Shown here in pieces: positions 42,225-50,573 of a DNA stretch of 64,000 bases (the first letter of the stretch is position 1; each line of letters starts with the position of its first letter). Location: the NCBI RefSeq assembly GCF_009604425.1, contig NZ_WEGI01000003.1:496001-560000 (forward strand), written 5' to 3'. Both the position numbers and the translations under genes were made by a program. The notes beneath the pieces are model-generated. The model was not told where the DNA came from and made no database searches. It saw nothing but the letters and a program-made list of their open reading frames with translations. This DNA comes from Nocardia aurantia. Lineage in GTDB: Bacteria; Actinomycetota; Actinomycetes; Mycobacteriales; Mycobacteriaceae.

Positions 42225-44273
42225 GTGACGATGACCCGGCGCTCGATACTGGGCGGCGCCGCTGCCGCGTTGGCCGTGGGAGCGGGCGCCACGCGGGCCG
42301 GCGCGCAACCCGCCGACGGCCAGGACTATCTGGTCGGGTGCGGCATGGCCGATATCACCGGCGCCGTCGCCGGGCAGGGCATGATGGGCTACTCCGAACT
42401 GGATCAGGTCGCCACCGGCCTGCTCTCCCGCTGCTGGGCTCGCGCCTATGTGATCGTCGACCGGATCACCGGCGGGCGGGTGGTCTTCGTCAACACCGAC
42501 AACGCCTGCCTGTTCCAATCCGTGCATCTGGCCGTGCTGCGGCGGCTCGCGCAGCGCTACGGCGACCTGTACACCGAGCGCAACGTCAACCTCAACGCCA
42601 CCCACAACCACAACTCCTGTGGCGGCACCGCCCGCGAATACGCGTATTCCCTTGCCGCCTACGGCTTCCGGCGCAATTCGCACGAGGCGGAGGTGAACGG
42701 CATCGTGGCGGCCGTCGCCGCCGCGCACGATCGGCTCGCCCCGGGCACCATCGCGCTCGGGCACGGCGAACTGCACGACGCCGGCGCCAACCGCTCCCGG
42801 GTGGCGTTCGAGCTGAATCCTCCCGAGGACAAGGCCGAATTCCCCGACGGCATCGATCCGGCGGTGACGGTGCTGCGGCTGCGGCAGGGCGGCCGGGACG
42901 TCGGCGCGATCACCTGGTTCGCCACCCACGGCACCTCGCTGACCGATCACAACACGCTGATCTCGGCCGACAACAAGGGGTACGCCAGCTACCGCTGGGA
43001 GCACGACGAGCGGGGCGTGCGGCCCGGCGACGGCCCGGCGGCCTTCGTGGCCGCCTTCGCGCAGACCAACGCCGGCGACATCACGCCGAACCTGTCGGTG
43101 ACGCCGTGGCATCCCACCGGCCCGGCCGGGGACAACCGCGCCGACTGCGCGCTCATCGGCGAGCGGCAGTACCGGGCCGGTCGGTCGGCCTTCGACGGCG
43201 CCCGGCCGATGACCACCGGCGGGGTGGACGCCGTGCTGCGGTACGTCGACATGGGCGACACCGCAATCGACGGCGACTACACCCCGGACGGGAAACCGGC
43301 CCGCACCACCCCCGCGATGATGGGCGCGGCCGCCGCCGCCACGAGTTCCGAGGACAACTGGAACACCCAGTTGCCCTTCCTGTTCGAGGGCGAGACGAAT
43401 CCGGTGGTGTCGGCGCTCGGCGGTGTCGCCGCCCCGATCGAGCAGTGGATCCGGGATGCCCAGGCGCCCAAGCTGATCGCGGTCCCGCTCGGGATCCTGC
43501 CGCCGCGGCCCTGGGTGCCGCTGGTGGTGCCGATCCAGATCGTGCGGATCGGTGATCTGGTGCTGGCCTCCGGTCCCGCCGAGTACACGGTGGTGTCCGG
43601 CCTGCGGATCCGGCGGGTGGTGGCGCGGGCGCTCGGCGTGCCGCTGGGCAACGTGCTCGTGCAGGGTTACGCGAACGGCTACTGCGGCTACGTGACCACC
43701 CCGGAGGAATACGTCTCGCAGCAGTACGAGGGCGGTGAGACGCTGTTCGGGCGGTGGACGCTCTCGGCGTACATGCAGGAATTCGACCGGCTCGCAAGGG
43801 CTCTGGCCGCGCGGGTGGATCCCGGCCGCGGCCCGGCGCCGCTGGACTGGACCTCCGGCCCGCAGCCGGACCTGCTGCCCGCGCCGCCGCCGGACGTTCC
43901 GGTGGCCGGGTACGGATTCGGGGACGTGGTGACCGCGCCGCCGACGTCCGGCGTTGCGGGACAGACGATTTCGGTGACCTTCTGTGGCGCGCACCCGAAC
44001 AACGACTTCCGCACGGGCGGAACGTATTTCGAGGTGCAGCAGCGCGTCGGCGGGGGCTGGCGCCGGATCTTCGACGACAACGACTGGTGTACCGAACTGC
44101 ACTGGTCGCGGCCGGACGGCCGGTCCGCCGCCTCCCTGATCGAGATCAGATGGACGGTTCCCGCGGGCACGGCCGCCGGCCGCTACCGGATCGAATACAC
44201 CGGAAACAGCCGTGATTCCGGTGGCGCGGTGAACGAATTCACCGGCGTCTCACCGGAATTCACGATCGACTGA
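42225..44273 (+). CDS. Secreted neutral ceramidase
   Basis: 682 residues, matching bacterial neutral ceramidases. A twin-arginine signal (TRRSILGGAAAALAVGAGATRAGA) suggests Tat export. The zinc motif reads NATHNHNSCGG (His127, His129), where THTHS is common; His235 lies in ATHGTSL. The catalytic Ser247 is in NTLISADNKG. The C-terminal immunoglobulin-like domain (about 560-682) is complete. It hydrolyses ceramide to sphingosine and fatty acid outside the cell. GTG 42225 start; ATG 42231 is an alternative. Upstream lie a perfect operator and a hairpin-rich region, so expression is probably tightly controlled. Confidence 0.93.
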   Translation: MTMTRRSILGGAAAALAVGAGATRAGAQPADGQDYLVGCGMADITGAVAGQGMMGYSELDQVATGLLSRCWARAYVIVDRITGGRVVFVNTDNACLFQSVHLAVLRRLAQRYGDLYTERNVNLNATHNHNSCGGTAREYAYSLAAYGFRRNSHEAEVNGIVAAVAAAHDRLAPGTIALGHGELHDAGANRSRVAFELNPPEDKAEFPDGIDPAVTVLRLRQGGRDVGAITWFATHGTSLTDHNTLISADNKGYASYRWEHDERGVRPGDGPAAFVAAFAQTNAGDITPNLSVTPWHPTGPAGDNRADCALIGERQYRAGRSAFDGARPMTTGGVDAVLRYVDMGDTAIDGDYTPDGKPARTTPAMMGAAAAATSSEDNWNTQLPFLFEGETNPVVSALGGVAAPIEQWIRDAQAPKLIAVPLGILPPRPWVPLVVPIQIVRIGDLVLASGPAEYTVVSGLRIRRVVARALGVPLGNVLVQGYANGYCGYVTTPEEYVSQQYEGGETLFGRWTLSAYMQEFDRLARALAARVDPGRGPAPLDWTSGPQPDLLPAPPPDVPVAGYGFGDVVTAPPTSGVAGQTISVTFCGAHPNNDFRTGGTYFEVQQRVGGGWRRIFDDNDWCTELHWSRPDGRSAASLIEIRWTVPAGTAAGRYRIEYTGNSRDSGGAVNEFTGVSPEFTID

Positions 44274-44286
44274 TATTTCGGACGGA

Positions 44287-44667
44287 TCAGCTCGTCGCGG
44301 TGGCGGCGGGCTTGGTGACGGCGGGCTTGCTGACCGCCGGCGTGGCGACCGGCGCCGGGCCGGTCTTGGCCAGATCACGCTGGGCGGCCGTGGCCTCCCG
44401 GCGGGTCTGACGCAGTTCGCGCCGGGTCTGCGCGTGCCGCCGCTGCGTACCGAACAGCCCCGTGAGCAGGAGCACCAGACCCAGCATCGCCACCGCGCCG
44501 ACGCCGGCCCCGGCGGCGAACAGCTGGCTCTCCGAGCCGCTGAACTGGTGGTCGAAAATGGTGAAATGGGTCGAAAGCATGTGACCCTGACCGGAATTGG
44601 CGGAGATAGCGGAGACTCCGACGACGATCGCCGCGATCAGCACTATCAAACCGATGAGAAGAATCAT
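44287..44667 (-). CDS. Two-helix membrane protein
   Basis: 126 residues. Helix 1 at 1-22 (ILLIGLIVLIAAIVVGVSAIS), helix 2 at about 50-72 (FAAGAGVGAVAMLGLVLLLTGLF), then a charged cytoplasmic helix with QTRRELRQTRREATAAQRD and an Ala/Pro/Thr/Lys tail. GGAGTG precedes ATG 44667. Similar small proteins of unknown role are common in Nocardia and Mycobacterium. Divergent from the MFS gene. Confidence 0.75.
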   Translation of the reverse strand: MILLIGLIVLIAAIVVGVSAISANSGQGHMLSTHFTIFDHQFSGSESQLFAAGAGVGAVAMLGLVLLLTGLFGTQRRHAQTRRELRQTRREATAAQRDLAKTGPAPVATPAVSKPAVTKPAATATS

Positions 44668-44805
44668 TGTTCACTCCAACGTCGTCCAACGCTTGTTCAG
44701 CCAATACCCGGGCCTTGCCGCCGCAAACCGCGAACCTCGGCGCCCGCCGCCGGTCCCGTCCGGTGATCTGCGGCACAACGGGCCGCGGGTCTTGCCGGCC
44801 GACGG

Positions 44806-44838
44806 TTGTGTCCACACAATAGTTGTGTGCATACAACT
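44806..44838. promoter_or_regulatory. Tandem MarR operators before the MFS-MarR operon
   Basis: Two palindromes lie side by side: TTGTGT-CC-ACACAA (44806-44819, perfect) and AGTTGT-GTGCAT-ACAACT (44821-44838), with centres 17 bp apart. A third, CACACAA-TAG-TTGTGTG, bridges them. They end 9 bp before ATG 44848, so bound protein would block transcription or initiation. Confidence 0.65.
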
Positions 44839-44847
44839 GTCTCGGGG

Positions 44848-46203
44848 ATGAGTGCCCGGCGCAAGGCGATCGTGCTGCTGACCTGCTGTCTCAGCCTGCT
44901 GATCGTGTCGATGGACGCCACGATCGTGAATGTCGCCATCCCGACCATCCGCACCGAGATGCACGCGCCGCTGTCGCGATTGCAGTGGATCGTCGACGCC
45001 TACACCCTCACGCTGGCCAGCCTGCTGCTGCTGTCGGGCGCGACCGCCGACCGGTTCGGCCGCAAGCTGGTCTTCCGGATCGGACTCACCGTCTTCGCCC
45101 TGGGCTCGCTGTTGTGCAGCCTCGCGCCGACGGTCGAGGTGCTGATCGGCGCGCGGTTCGCGCAGGCCGTCGGCGGATCGATGCTGAACCCGGTCGCGAT
45201 GTCGATCATCACCACGGTGTTCACCGAACGCGTCGAGCGCGCCCGCGCGATCGGCGTGTGGGGTGCGGTGGTCGGCATCTCCACGGCGATGGGCCCGCTG
45301 GTGGGTGGTTTCCTGATCGGGTCCTTCGGCTGGCAGTCGGTGTTCTGGATCAACCTGCCGATCTGTGTCCTGGCCTTCGTGCTCACCACCGTGTTCGTGC
45401 CCGAGTCGAAATCGGTGCACCGCCGGGGGATCGATCCGCTCGGTCAACTGCTGGCCATGGTGGTGATGTTCACGCTGGTGTTCGGGCTGATCGAGCGCGA
45501 GCCGGTGATCTTCGTGGTGACCGCGGTGGCGCTGGCGGCCTTCCTGTACCTCGAGCGCCGGCACGCCTCGCCGTTCATCGATCCCCGGTTCTTCCGGAGT
45601 TTCCCGTTCACCGCCGCGACCGTCACCGCGGTGTTCGCCTTCGCCGGCCTGGGCGGGTTCCTGTTCGCCGCCTCGATCTATCTGCAAGGCGCCCGGCACT
45701 TCTCGGCCGTCCACACCGGCCTGCTGTACCTGCCGATGGGGCTCGCGATGCTGGTCTGCTCGCCGCTGTCGGGCCGGTTGGTGGGACGGTACGGCACCCG
45801 GCCGTCGATGGTCGGGGCGGGCGTGCTGATCGCCGTCGGTGCGCTCGCGCTCACCCGCCTCGGCCCCACCACGCCGATCTGGTTGCTGCTGAGCGCGTTC
45901 GCGGTGATCGGGGCCGGATTCGGCCTGGTGAACGCGCCGATCACGACGGCGGCGGTGAGCGGGATGCCCGCCGACCGCTCGGGCGCGGCGTCGGCGGTGG
46001 CGTCCACCAGCCGCCAGGTCGGCATCAGCATCGGGGTGGCGCTGGCCGGAGCGCTCAGCGATACCGGCCTGTGGTGGGTACTGGCCGGGCTCGCCGCCGG
46101 TATCGTCGCACTCGGGGTCACCGCGAGTACCGGCTGGGCGTTCCGCACCCGCGATCGCGTCGCCCCGTTGCTCGAACAGAAAGTGTCCAGCCATGCCGAA
46201 TGA
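44848..46203 (+). CDS. MFS drug exporter, DHA2/EmrB type
   Basis: 451 residues from ATG 44848, with about 14 membrane helices. Motif A ATADRFGRKLVF follows helix 2; DATIVNVAIPTI in helix 1 carries the Asp of proton-driven 14-helix exporters. WGAVVGISTAMGPLVGG is motif C of antiporters. Co-transcribed with a MarR gene that overlaps its stop by 11 bp. Likely exports hydrophobic toxins or antibiotics, induced when MarR releases the tandem operators. Confidence 0.92.
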   Translation: MSARRKAIVLLTCCLSLLIVSMDATIVNVAIPTIRTEMHAPLSRLQWIVDAYTLTLASLLLLSGATADRFGRKLVFRIGLTVFALGSLLCSLAPTVEVLIGARFAQAVGGSMLNPVAMSIITTVFTERVERARAIGVWGAVVGISTAMGPLVGGFLIGSFGWQSVFWINLPICVLAFVLTTVFVPESKSVHRRGIDPLGQLLAMVVMFTLVFGLIEREPVIFVVTAVALAAFLYLERRHASPFIDPRFFRSFPFTAATVTAVFAFAGLGGFLFAASIYLQGARHFSAVHTGLLYLPMGLAMLVCSPLSGRLVGRYGTRPSMVGAGVLIAVGALALTRLGPTTPIWLLLSAFAVIGAGFGLVNAPITTAAVSGMPADRSGAASAVASTSRQVGISIGVALAGALSDTGLWWVLAGLAAGIVALGVTASTGWAFRTRDRVAPLLEQKVSSHAE

Positions 46204-46663
46204 GCCTGCGCCGCAGGAGGTTCCGGACCCTGCCGTGGTCGAGGAGGTTCCGGACCCTGCCGTGGCCGAGGAGGTCTGGGCCCTGCTCGGCCGCGCCGTC
46301 GCCGACAGCCGCGACCAGTGGAAGCGGTCGGTCATCGAGCGAACGGGTATGGCGTTCAGCCGGATTCGAGTGCTGCGCCGCCTCGCGCAGGGCCCGATGA
46401 CGGTCAAGGAGCTGGCCCGGGCGGCGGGGATGGATCCACCCGCCGCGACGGTCACCGTCAACGCCCTCGAGGAACGCGAACTAGTGGTGCGCGAGATCGA
46501 CCCCGCCAACCGGCGTTCGAAGCTGGTGTCCATCACCCCGGCCGGACGAGCATTGCTGGCCGAGGCCCTCGCCACACCGGACCCGCCGTCACCGGCACTG
46601 GCCCGCCTGACCCCCGGCGAGCTGCGCACCCTGCGAGATCTACTGCTCAAGATCGAGAACTGA
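46193..46663 (+). CDS. MarR-family repressor of the MFS exporter
   Basis: 156 residues. HTH: MTVKELARAAGMDPPAATVTVNALEERE (about 67-94), wing EIDPANRRSKLVSITPAG. The N-terminus has a nine-residue duplication (EVPDPAVVE, EVPDPAVAE) made by a 27-nt tandem repeat. ATG 46193 overlaps the exporter stop. Expected to bind the tandem palindromes upstream of the exporter. Confidence 0.9.
   Translation: MPNEPAPQEVPDPAVVEEVPDPAVAEEVWALLGRAVADSRDQWKRSVIERTGMAFSRIRVLRRLAQGPMTVKELARAAGMDPPAATVTVNALEERELVVREIDPANRRSKLVSITPAGRALLAEALATPDPPSPALARLTPGELRTLRDLLLKIEN
46217..46270. repeat. 27-nt tandem duplication in MarR N-terminus
   Basis: Two adjacent copies (46217-46243, 46244-46270) differ at one base and keep the frame. 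Confidence 0.8.
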
Positions 46664-46670
46664 AGCGCCG

Positions 46671-46975
46671 TTGGGCCGCCGCGCCGCTGGGCCGTTGAGC
46701 CGCTGGGCAGTTGGGCCGCCGGGCCGCCGGGCTGCTGGGTCGTTGGTTCGCGGGGCCGCCGCGCCGCCGCCGCCGCGCCGCTGGGTCGCCGCCGCGCCGC
46801 TGGGTCGCCGCGCCGCTGGGCTGTTGGGCCGCCGGGGGCCGCCGGGGCCGCCGGGCTGCCGGGTCGTTGGTTCGCGGGGCTGCCGGGTCGTTGGTTCGTT
46901 GGGCCGCTGGGCAGTTGAGCCGCCGGGCTGCTGGGCCGTCGCGTTGCCGGGCTGCTGGGCCGTCGCGCCGCGCTC
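46671..46975. repeat. GC-rich minisatellite-like repeat
   Basis: About 305 bp almost without A, built from degenerate 9-bp words such as GGGCCGCTG, GCCGCCGGG and GGGTCGTTG. Longer blocks recur: one with GCCGGGCTGC then GGGTCGTTGGTTCGCGGGG appears near 46724 and 46851. The strand is G/T-rich. All frames stay open, so apparent proteins here are artefacts. From 46976 to 47178 I see only the promoter of the next gene. Confidence 0.75.
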
Positions 46976-47178
46976 GGGAACGCATCGGGGCCTATGCGGG
47001 CCGGCCCGGGGACGGTTCCGATTCCGCTGTGGCCGAGGCGGTTATGTCGTGGGCGGGGTGCGCGAGGGGTTGGTCGGGCTCGGATCCGGTTGTGCCGCAT
47101 AATTTGTGCGGGCGGTGCCGGTCGAGCCGGGGTGTCGCCCCTCGACCCGGCCGTGGCGACGCTCTAGGGTGTGGGGAC

Positions 47179-48105
47179 ATGGAGCCCTTGCAGCGCTATA
47201 TCGCCGAGGAAATCGCCTACGATCACGTCGACGGTCTGCTCGGTCGCCGGGAGGCGCTGCGCCGGCTCGGCCTGCTGGGCCTGAGCGCACCGGCTGCGGT
47301 CGCGCTGCTGGCCGCCTGCTCCGACGACTCCGGCTCGGGTTCCGGCAGCACGACCGGGTCCGTGGCCGCGTCCGGAACCTCCGGCGCCGCACCGACTTCC
47401 GCCCCGCCGGGCAGCGCCGGCGCGGTGCCCGCCGAGCCGGTCACCTTCGCGGGCCCGGAGGGACGTACGTTGCATGGTGCGTGGGCGGCGGCGAAACAGC
47501 CGCGCGGGGGCGTGCTGGTCATCCACGAGAACACCGGTCTCACCGACCACATCCGCTCGGTCACCGGCCGGTTCGCCGGGATCGGCTACTCCGCGCTCGC
47601 GGTCGACCTGCTGTCCGAGGAGGGCGGCACCACATCCTTCACCGACCCCGCGGCCGCCACCGCCGCGCTGGGCAAGATCCCGCAGGATCGGTTCGTGGCC
47701 GATCTGCGGGCCGGCGTGGCCGAGCTCGGGAAGCGGGTGCCGGGAAAGAAGCTGGGCGCCACGGGATTCTGCTTCGGCGGCGGCCTGGTCTGGCTGCTGC
47801 TGGCGCACGGCACGCCGGAGCTGGCCGCTGCCACCCCGTTCTACGGCCCGTTCCCCGACGGCGGCGACCTGTCGCAGGCCAAGGCGGCCGTGCTCGCGGT
47901 CTACGGCGCGCTCGACGCGCGGGTCGGCGCCACCCGCCCGGCCGCGGTCGCCGCCCTGGAGAAGGCGGGCCTGCCGCACGACGTCTTCGTCGCCGACGGG
48001 GCGGATCACGCCTTCTTCAACGACACCGGCGCGCGCTACAACCCGGCCGGAGCCGCCGAGGCGTGGCACCGGGTCGGCGACTGGTACGGCAAGTATCTCG
48101 GCTGA
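47179..48105 (+). CDS. Lipid-anchored dienelactone hydrolase family protein
   Basis: 308 residues. GRREALRRLGLLGLSAP is a twin-arginine-like signal and VALLAAC a lipobox with Cys47, so it is probably an exported lipoprotein; the signal is preceded by an unusual 20-residue N-extension. A Ser/Gly/Thr-rich linker (48-85) follows. The DLH domain carries Glu117 (HENTG), nucleophile Cys198 (GFCFGGG), Asp246 (GALDARVG) and His277 (DHAFFND). Cys-Asp-His matches true dienelactone hydrolases. GTGGGGAC precedes ATG 47179. Hydrolyses a lactone or ester at the cell surface. Confidence 0.9.
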   Translation: MEPLQRYIAEEIAYDHVDGLLGRREALRRLGLLGLSAPAAVALLAACSDDSGSGSGSTTGSVAASGTSGAAPTSAPPGSAGAVPAEPVTFAGPEGRTLHGAWAAAKQPRGGVLVIHENTGLTDHIRSVTGRFAGIGYSALAVDLLSEEGGTTSFTDPAAATAALGKIPQDRFVADLRAGVAELGKRVPGKKLGATGFCFGGGLVWLLLAHGTPELAAATPFYGPFPDGGDLSQAKAAVLAVYGALDARVGATRPAAVAALEKAGLPHDVFVADGADHAFFNDTGARYNPAGAAEAWHRVGDWYGKYLG

Positions 48106-48174
48106 CCGGCCCGGCCCGGCGAATCGGGCATACCGCCCCGCACCGGGCCCGATGGTCTGTTCTAAGCTCGGATC

Positions 48175-48660
48175 ATGACCGAGGAGCGGACGCCGGAGTG
48201 GGCGCCGATTGCCGGATCCGGTTTCGAGCTGGGCACCGATGGGCCGCGGGTGATCCTGGTCGGCCTGGACGGTTCGGACTCCTCATGGCGGGCCACCGCC
48301 TACGCCGCGGGCGCCGCGCGCCGTCAGCACGCGCAGCTGGCGCTGCTGTACGTCCAGCCGCTGCTGACGATGGCCGGTGCGTACGGCGTCGACGTCCGCA
48401 GCGTCACCGAGGACGTGGCCCAGGACCTGGCCCAGGAGTTGCGGCAGCGCACCGACGAGGTGCGGGACGTGTTCGCGGTGCCGTGGACGTTCCTCACCCG
48501 CCGCGGCGACCCGTACGCCGAATTGGCCCGTGCCGCAGACGAACTCAAAGCCGATGCGGTGATGGTCGGAGCCTCCGAGCGCACCGGCCACCGCATCGTC
48601 GGCTCGGTCGCGGTGCGCTTGGTGAAGGCGGGCCGCTGGCCGGTCACCGTGGTGCCCTGA
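48175..48660 (+). CDS. Universal stress protein (UspA family)
   Basis: 161 residues, one Usp domain. VILVGLDGSDSSWRA at the start and the ATP-binding signature GASERTGHRIVGSVAVRLV (G-2X-G-9X-G-S/V-like) near the end indicate an ATP-binding Usp. Follows the DLH gene by 69 bp; convergent with the deazaflavin reductase gene. Stress or dormancy role by family. Confidence 0.9.
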   Translation: MTEERTPEWAPIAGSGFELGTDGPRVILVGLDGSDSSWRATAYAAGAARRQHAQLALLYVQPLLTMAGAYGVDVRSVTEDVAQDLAQELRQRTDEVRDVFAVPWTFLTRRGDPYAELARAADELKADAVMVGASERTGHRIVGSVAVRLVKAGRWPVTVVP

Positions 48661-48663
48661 GGG

Positions 48664-49254
48664 TCAGATCCGGGTCAGCTCGTACAACCGGAAGCGGCGA
48701 TCGCCGGCCAGCCGTTGTTCCATCGCGTAGCCGGGCCAGTAGGCGGTCGCCCGCTGCCAGGCCCGCTCCCGCTCCTCGCCGTCGAGCTGCCGCACCTTGA
48801 CCTCGAAACGGTCACCGCCGCTGTGCATTTCGGCATGATCGACGGCCCCGAGGTTGGCCGACCAGGACGGATGGCCGGGCCGGCCCCAGTTGGAGCCGAC
48901 CAGCAGGAAGGCCCCGGGACCGTCCGGCACGTAGAGCAGCGACACCGTGCGCGGCACCCCGGTCCGGCGGCCGGGCACGGTCAGCTCCATCGACGGCAGC
49001 CCGGCGACGTCCAGCACCCCGTGCCTCCCGCCGGTCAGCCTGCGCACGAATCGCTCGACCCGGATGATCAGCGGCGCGGCCCGCATCGCGGCCGGGCGAT
49101 TGGCGATGGCGCGTCCGAGCGCCGGGAGAGGATTCTTCGGCAAGGCTGGATCCGCCTCTCTGACATAGGAATTCGCCTGCCACCACACTGTGCGCGAGCG
49201 CCGGGCGGACCCGCCGGACGTCCGCTCCGCGAAACTTTCGGGCCGTCGGCGCAT
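48664..49254 (-). CDS. Deazaflavin (F420)-dependent nitroreductase family protein
   Basis: 196 residues. The split-barrel core ELTVPGRRTGVPRTVSLLYV, then FLLVGSNWGRPGHPSWSANLGA and WPGYAMEQRLAGDRRFRLYEL, is typical of Ddn-type F420 reductases. The first about 50 residues (Arg-rich, then NPLPALGRAIANRP) are less conserved, and the start is uncertain; GTG 49188 or ATG 49086 are shorter options. Likely F420H2-dependent quinone or nitro reduction. Confidence 0.85.
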   Translation of the reverse strand: MRRRPESFAERTSGGSARRSRTVWWQANSYVREADPALPKNPLPALGRAIANRPAAMRAAPLIIRVERFVRRLTGGRHGVLDVAGLPSMELTVPGRRTGVPRTVSLLYVPDGPGAFLLVGSNWGRPGHPSWSANLGAVDHAEMHSGGDRFEVKVRQLDGEERERAWQRATAYWPGYAMEQRLAGDRRFRLYELTRI

Positions 49255-49354
49255 ACCGCGTCGAACGTTACCCAGAGTGATTTTATTCGCGTCCGCCGGG
49301 CCCGGGACGAGTCCGGGCGGACCGCCCCTGCGGTGGGAGCGTCGATCGGCCCGC

Positions 49355-49939
49355 TCAGACCTCGACCGGTGCGGGCAGTTCGGCGAGGACCTCGGCGGTG
49401 GTGGCGGTGCGGCCGAGGGCCGGGAAGATGCGGGTGACGGAGTGCTCGTGGCCCTCGGCGCTGCGGTCGCTGATCGCGTCGGTGACGACGACCACGTGGT
49501 AGCCGTGCTCGTGCGCGGAGCGGGCGGTCGATTCCACGCCGTAGGTGGTGGCGACGCCGGTCAGCACGATGCCGGTGACCCCGCGCCGGCGCAGTTGCAG
49601 GTCCAGGTCGGTGCCGTGGAACGCACCCCAGTTGCGCTTGGTGACGAGGATGTCGGTGGGCCGCACGTCGAGTTCGTCGATCAGCACGTCGAAGTCGGCG
49701 GGCCGGTCCCCACGCGCGGGATAGGTGGTGCGGCCGGGCGGGACGTCGCCGTTGTCGGCGGAGAAGCTCACCCGGACCAGGACGACCGGCAACTGCCGGT
49801 CGCGGAAGGCGGTGATCAGCTCGACGTTGCGGGCGATGACATCCTCGATGGGGTTCGGCACGGTCGGAGCGCCGACGATGCCGCGCTGCAGGTCGATGAC
49901 GACGAGGGCGGTGGTGGGATCGAGCAGGTCCGGTGTCAC
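49355..49939 (-). CDS. Isochorismatase-like hydrolase with Gly at the Cys position
   Basis: 194 residues of the cysteine-hydrolase/isochorismatase fold. Asp in VVIDLQRG (about 16) and Lys in LVTKRNWGAF (about 101) are in place. The third catalytic position reads GVATTYGVESTAR, with Gly where amidases of this family have Cys. Loss of this Cys is a feature of true isochorismatases such as PhzD and of a group of uncharacterised hydrolases. Amidase activity (nicotinamidase type) is therefore unlikely. Lies 61 bp after the MarR gene on the same strand, so may be its partner. Confidence 0.88.
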   Translation of the reverse strand: MTPDLLDPTTALVVIDLQRGIVGAPTVPNPIEDVIARNVELITAFRDRQLPVVLVRVSFSADNGDVPPGRTTYPARGDRPADFDVLIDELDVRPTDILVTKRNWGAFHGTDLDLQLRRRGVTGIVLTGVATTYGVESTARSAHEHGYHVVVVTDAISDRSAEGHEHSVTRIFPALGRTATTAEVLAELPAPVEV

Positions 49940-50000
49940 AGCGGACTCCTTCGGTAGCGGGGGTGAATGACGGCGGGGCCGAATCGGATTCGACGCACCG

Positions 50001-50459
50001 TCAGGGTTCGACGAGCCGGCGCAACAGGACCACCGCCTCCATGAGGCGGTCCAGTTCGTCGGCGGTCAGCTTCTCGGTCATCGCGCGGGTGAGCCAGCTC
50101 TGTTTGGCCTGCTCGGTCTCGCGCCGCAATCGGTGACCGGCCTCGGTGAGCGACATCAGCACGCTGCGCTGATCGGTCGGATGCGGGGTGCGCTCGACCA
50201 GGCCGCGTTCCTCGAGGGCGGCGAGGGTGACCCGCATGGATTGCGGCCGGACCCGTTCGGCGCGGGCGAGGTCGGCGACGGTGGCCGGGGCCTCCGCGAG
50301 CCGGCCGATGACGACCGCCTGCGACATGGTGACCTCGGAATCGGCCCGCGCCGCGCGCAGTTGCCGCAGCAATCGGCCCGCCACGACGCGCAGTTCGGTC
50401 GCAGCGGCCGCGATCTGTTCCGGGGTGCGCGGGGTATCCGGCAGGGCTGACTCGGCCAC
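50001..50459 (-). CDS. MarR-family transcriptional regulator
   Basis: 152 residues from GTG 50459. HTH ATVADLARAERVRPQSMRVTLAALEERG (about 58-85), wing RTPHPTDQRSVLMSLTEAG. Divergent from the APC permease with a perfect 14-bp palindrome between. Followed by the isochorismatase-like gene. Probably represses the permease and itself. Confidence 0.9.
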   Translation of the reverse strand: MAESALPDTPRTPEQIAAAATELRVVAGRLLRQLRAARADSEVTMSQAVVIGRLAEAPATVADLARAERVRPQSMRVTLAALEERGLVERTPHPTDQRSVLMSLTEAGHRLRRETEQAKQSWLTRAMTEKLTADELDRLMEAVVLLRRLVEP

Positions 50460-50484
50460 CCGGTCAGCGTAAGGATGCACAGGG

Positions 50485-50498
50485 AAACTTGCAAGTTT
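50485..50498. promoter_or_regulatory. Perfect 14-bp MarR operator
   Basis: AAACTTGCAAGTTT is fully palindromic and lies 26 bp upstream of the MarR start in the divergent gap to the permease. Confidence 0.6.
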
Positions 50499-50573
50499 TA
50501 CTGTCCAATACCGTCGGGGTCGCCGCCCGCCCCCGGCGTGATCGTGTCGTAGCCCACCGGTAACGTGCCGATC

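Noticed and set aside
46671..46975. CRISPR-like array
   Set aside because: Repeats are short, degenerate and contiguous, with no unique spacers or cas genes.
44671..47100. 809-codon reverse frame across MFS, MarR and the minisatellite
   Set aside because: Shadow plus repeat-encoded low complexity; no recognisable domain.
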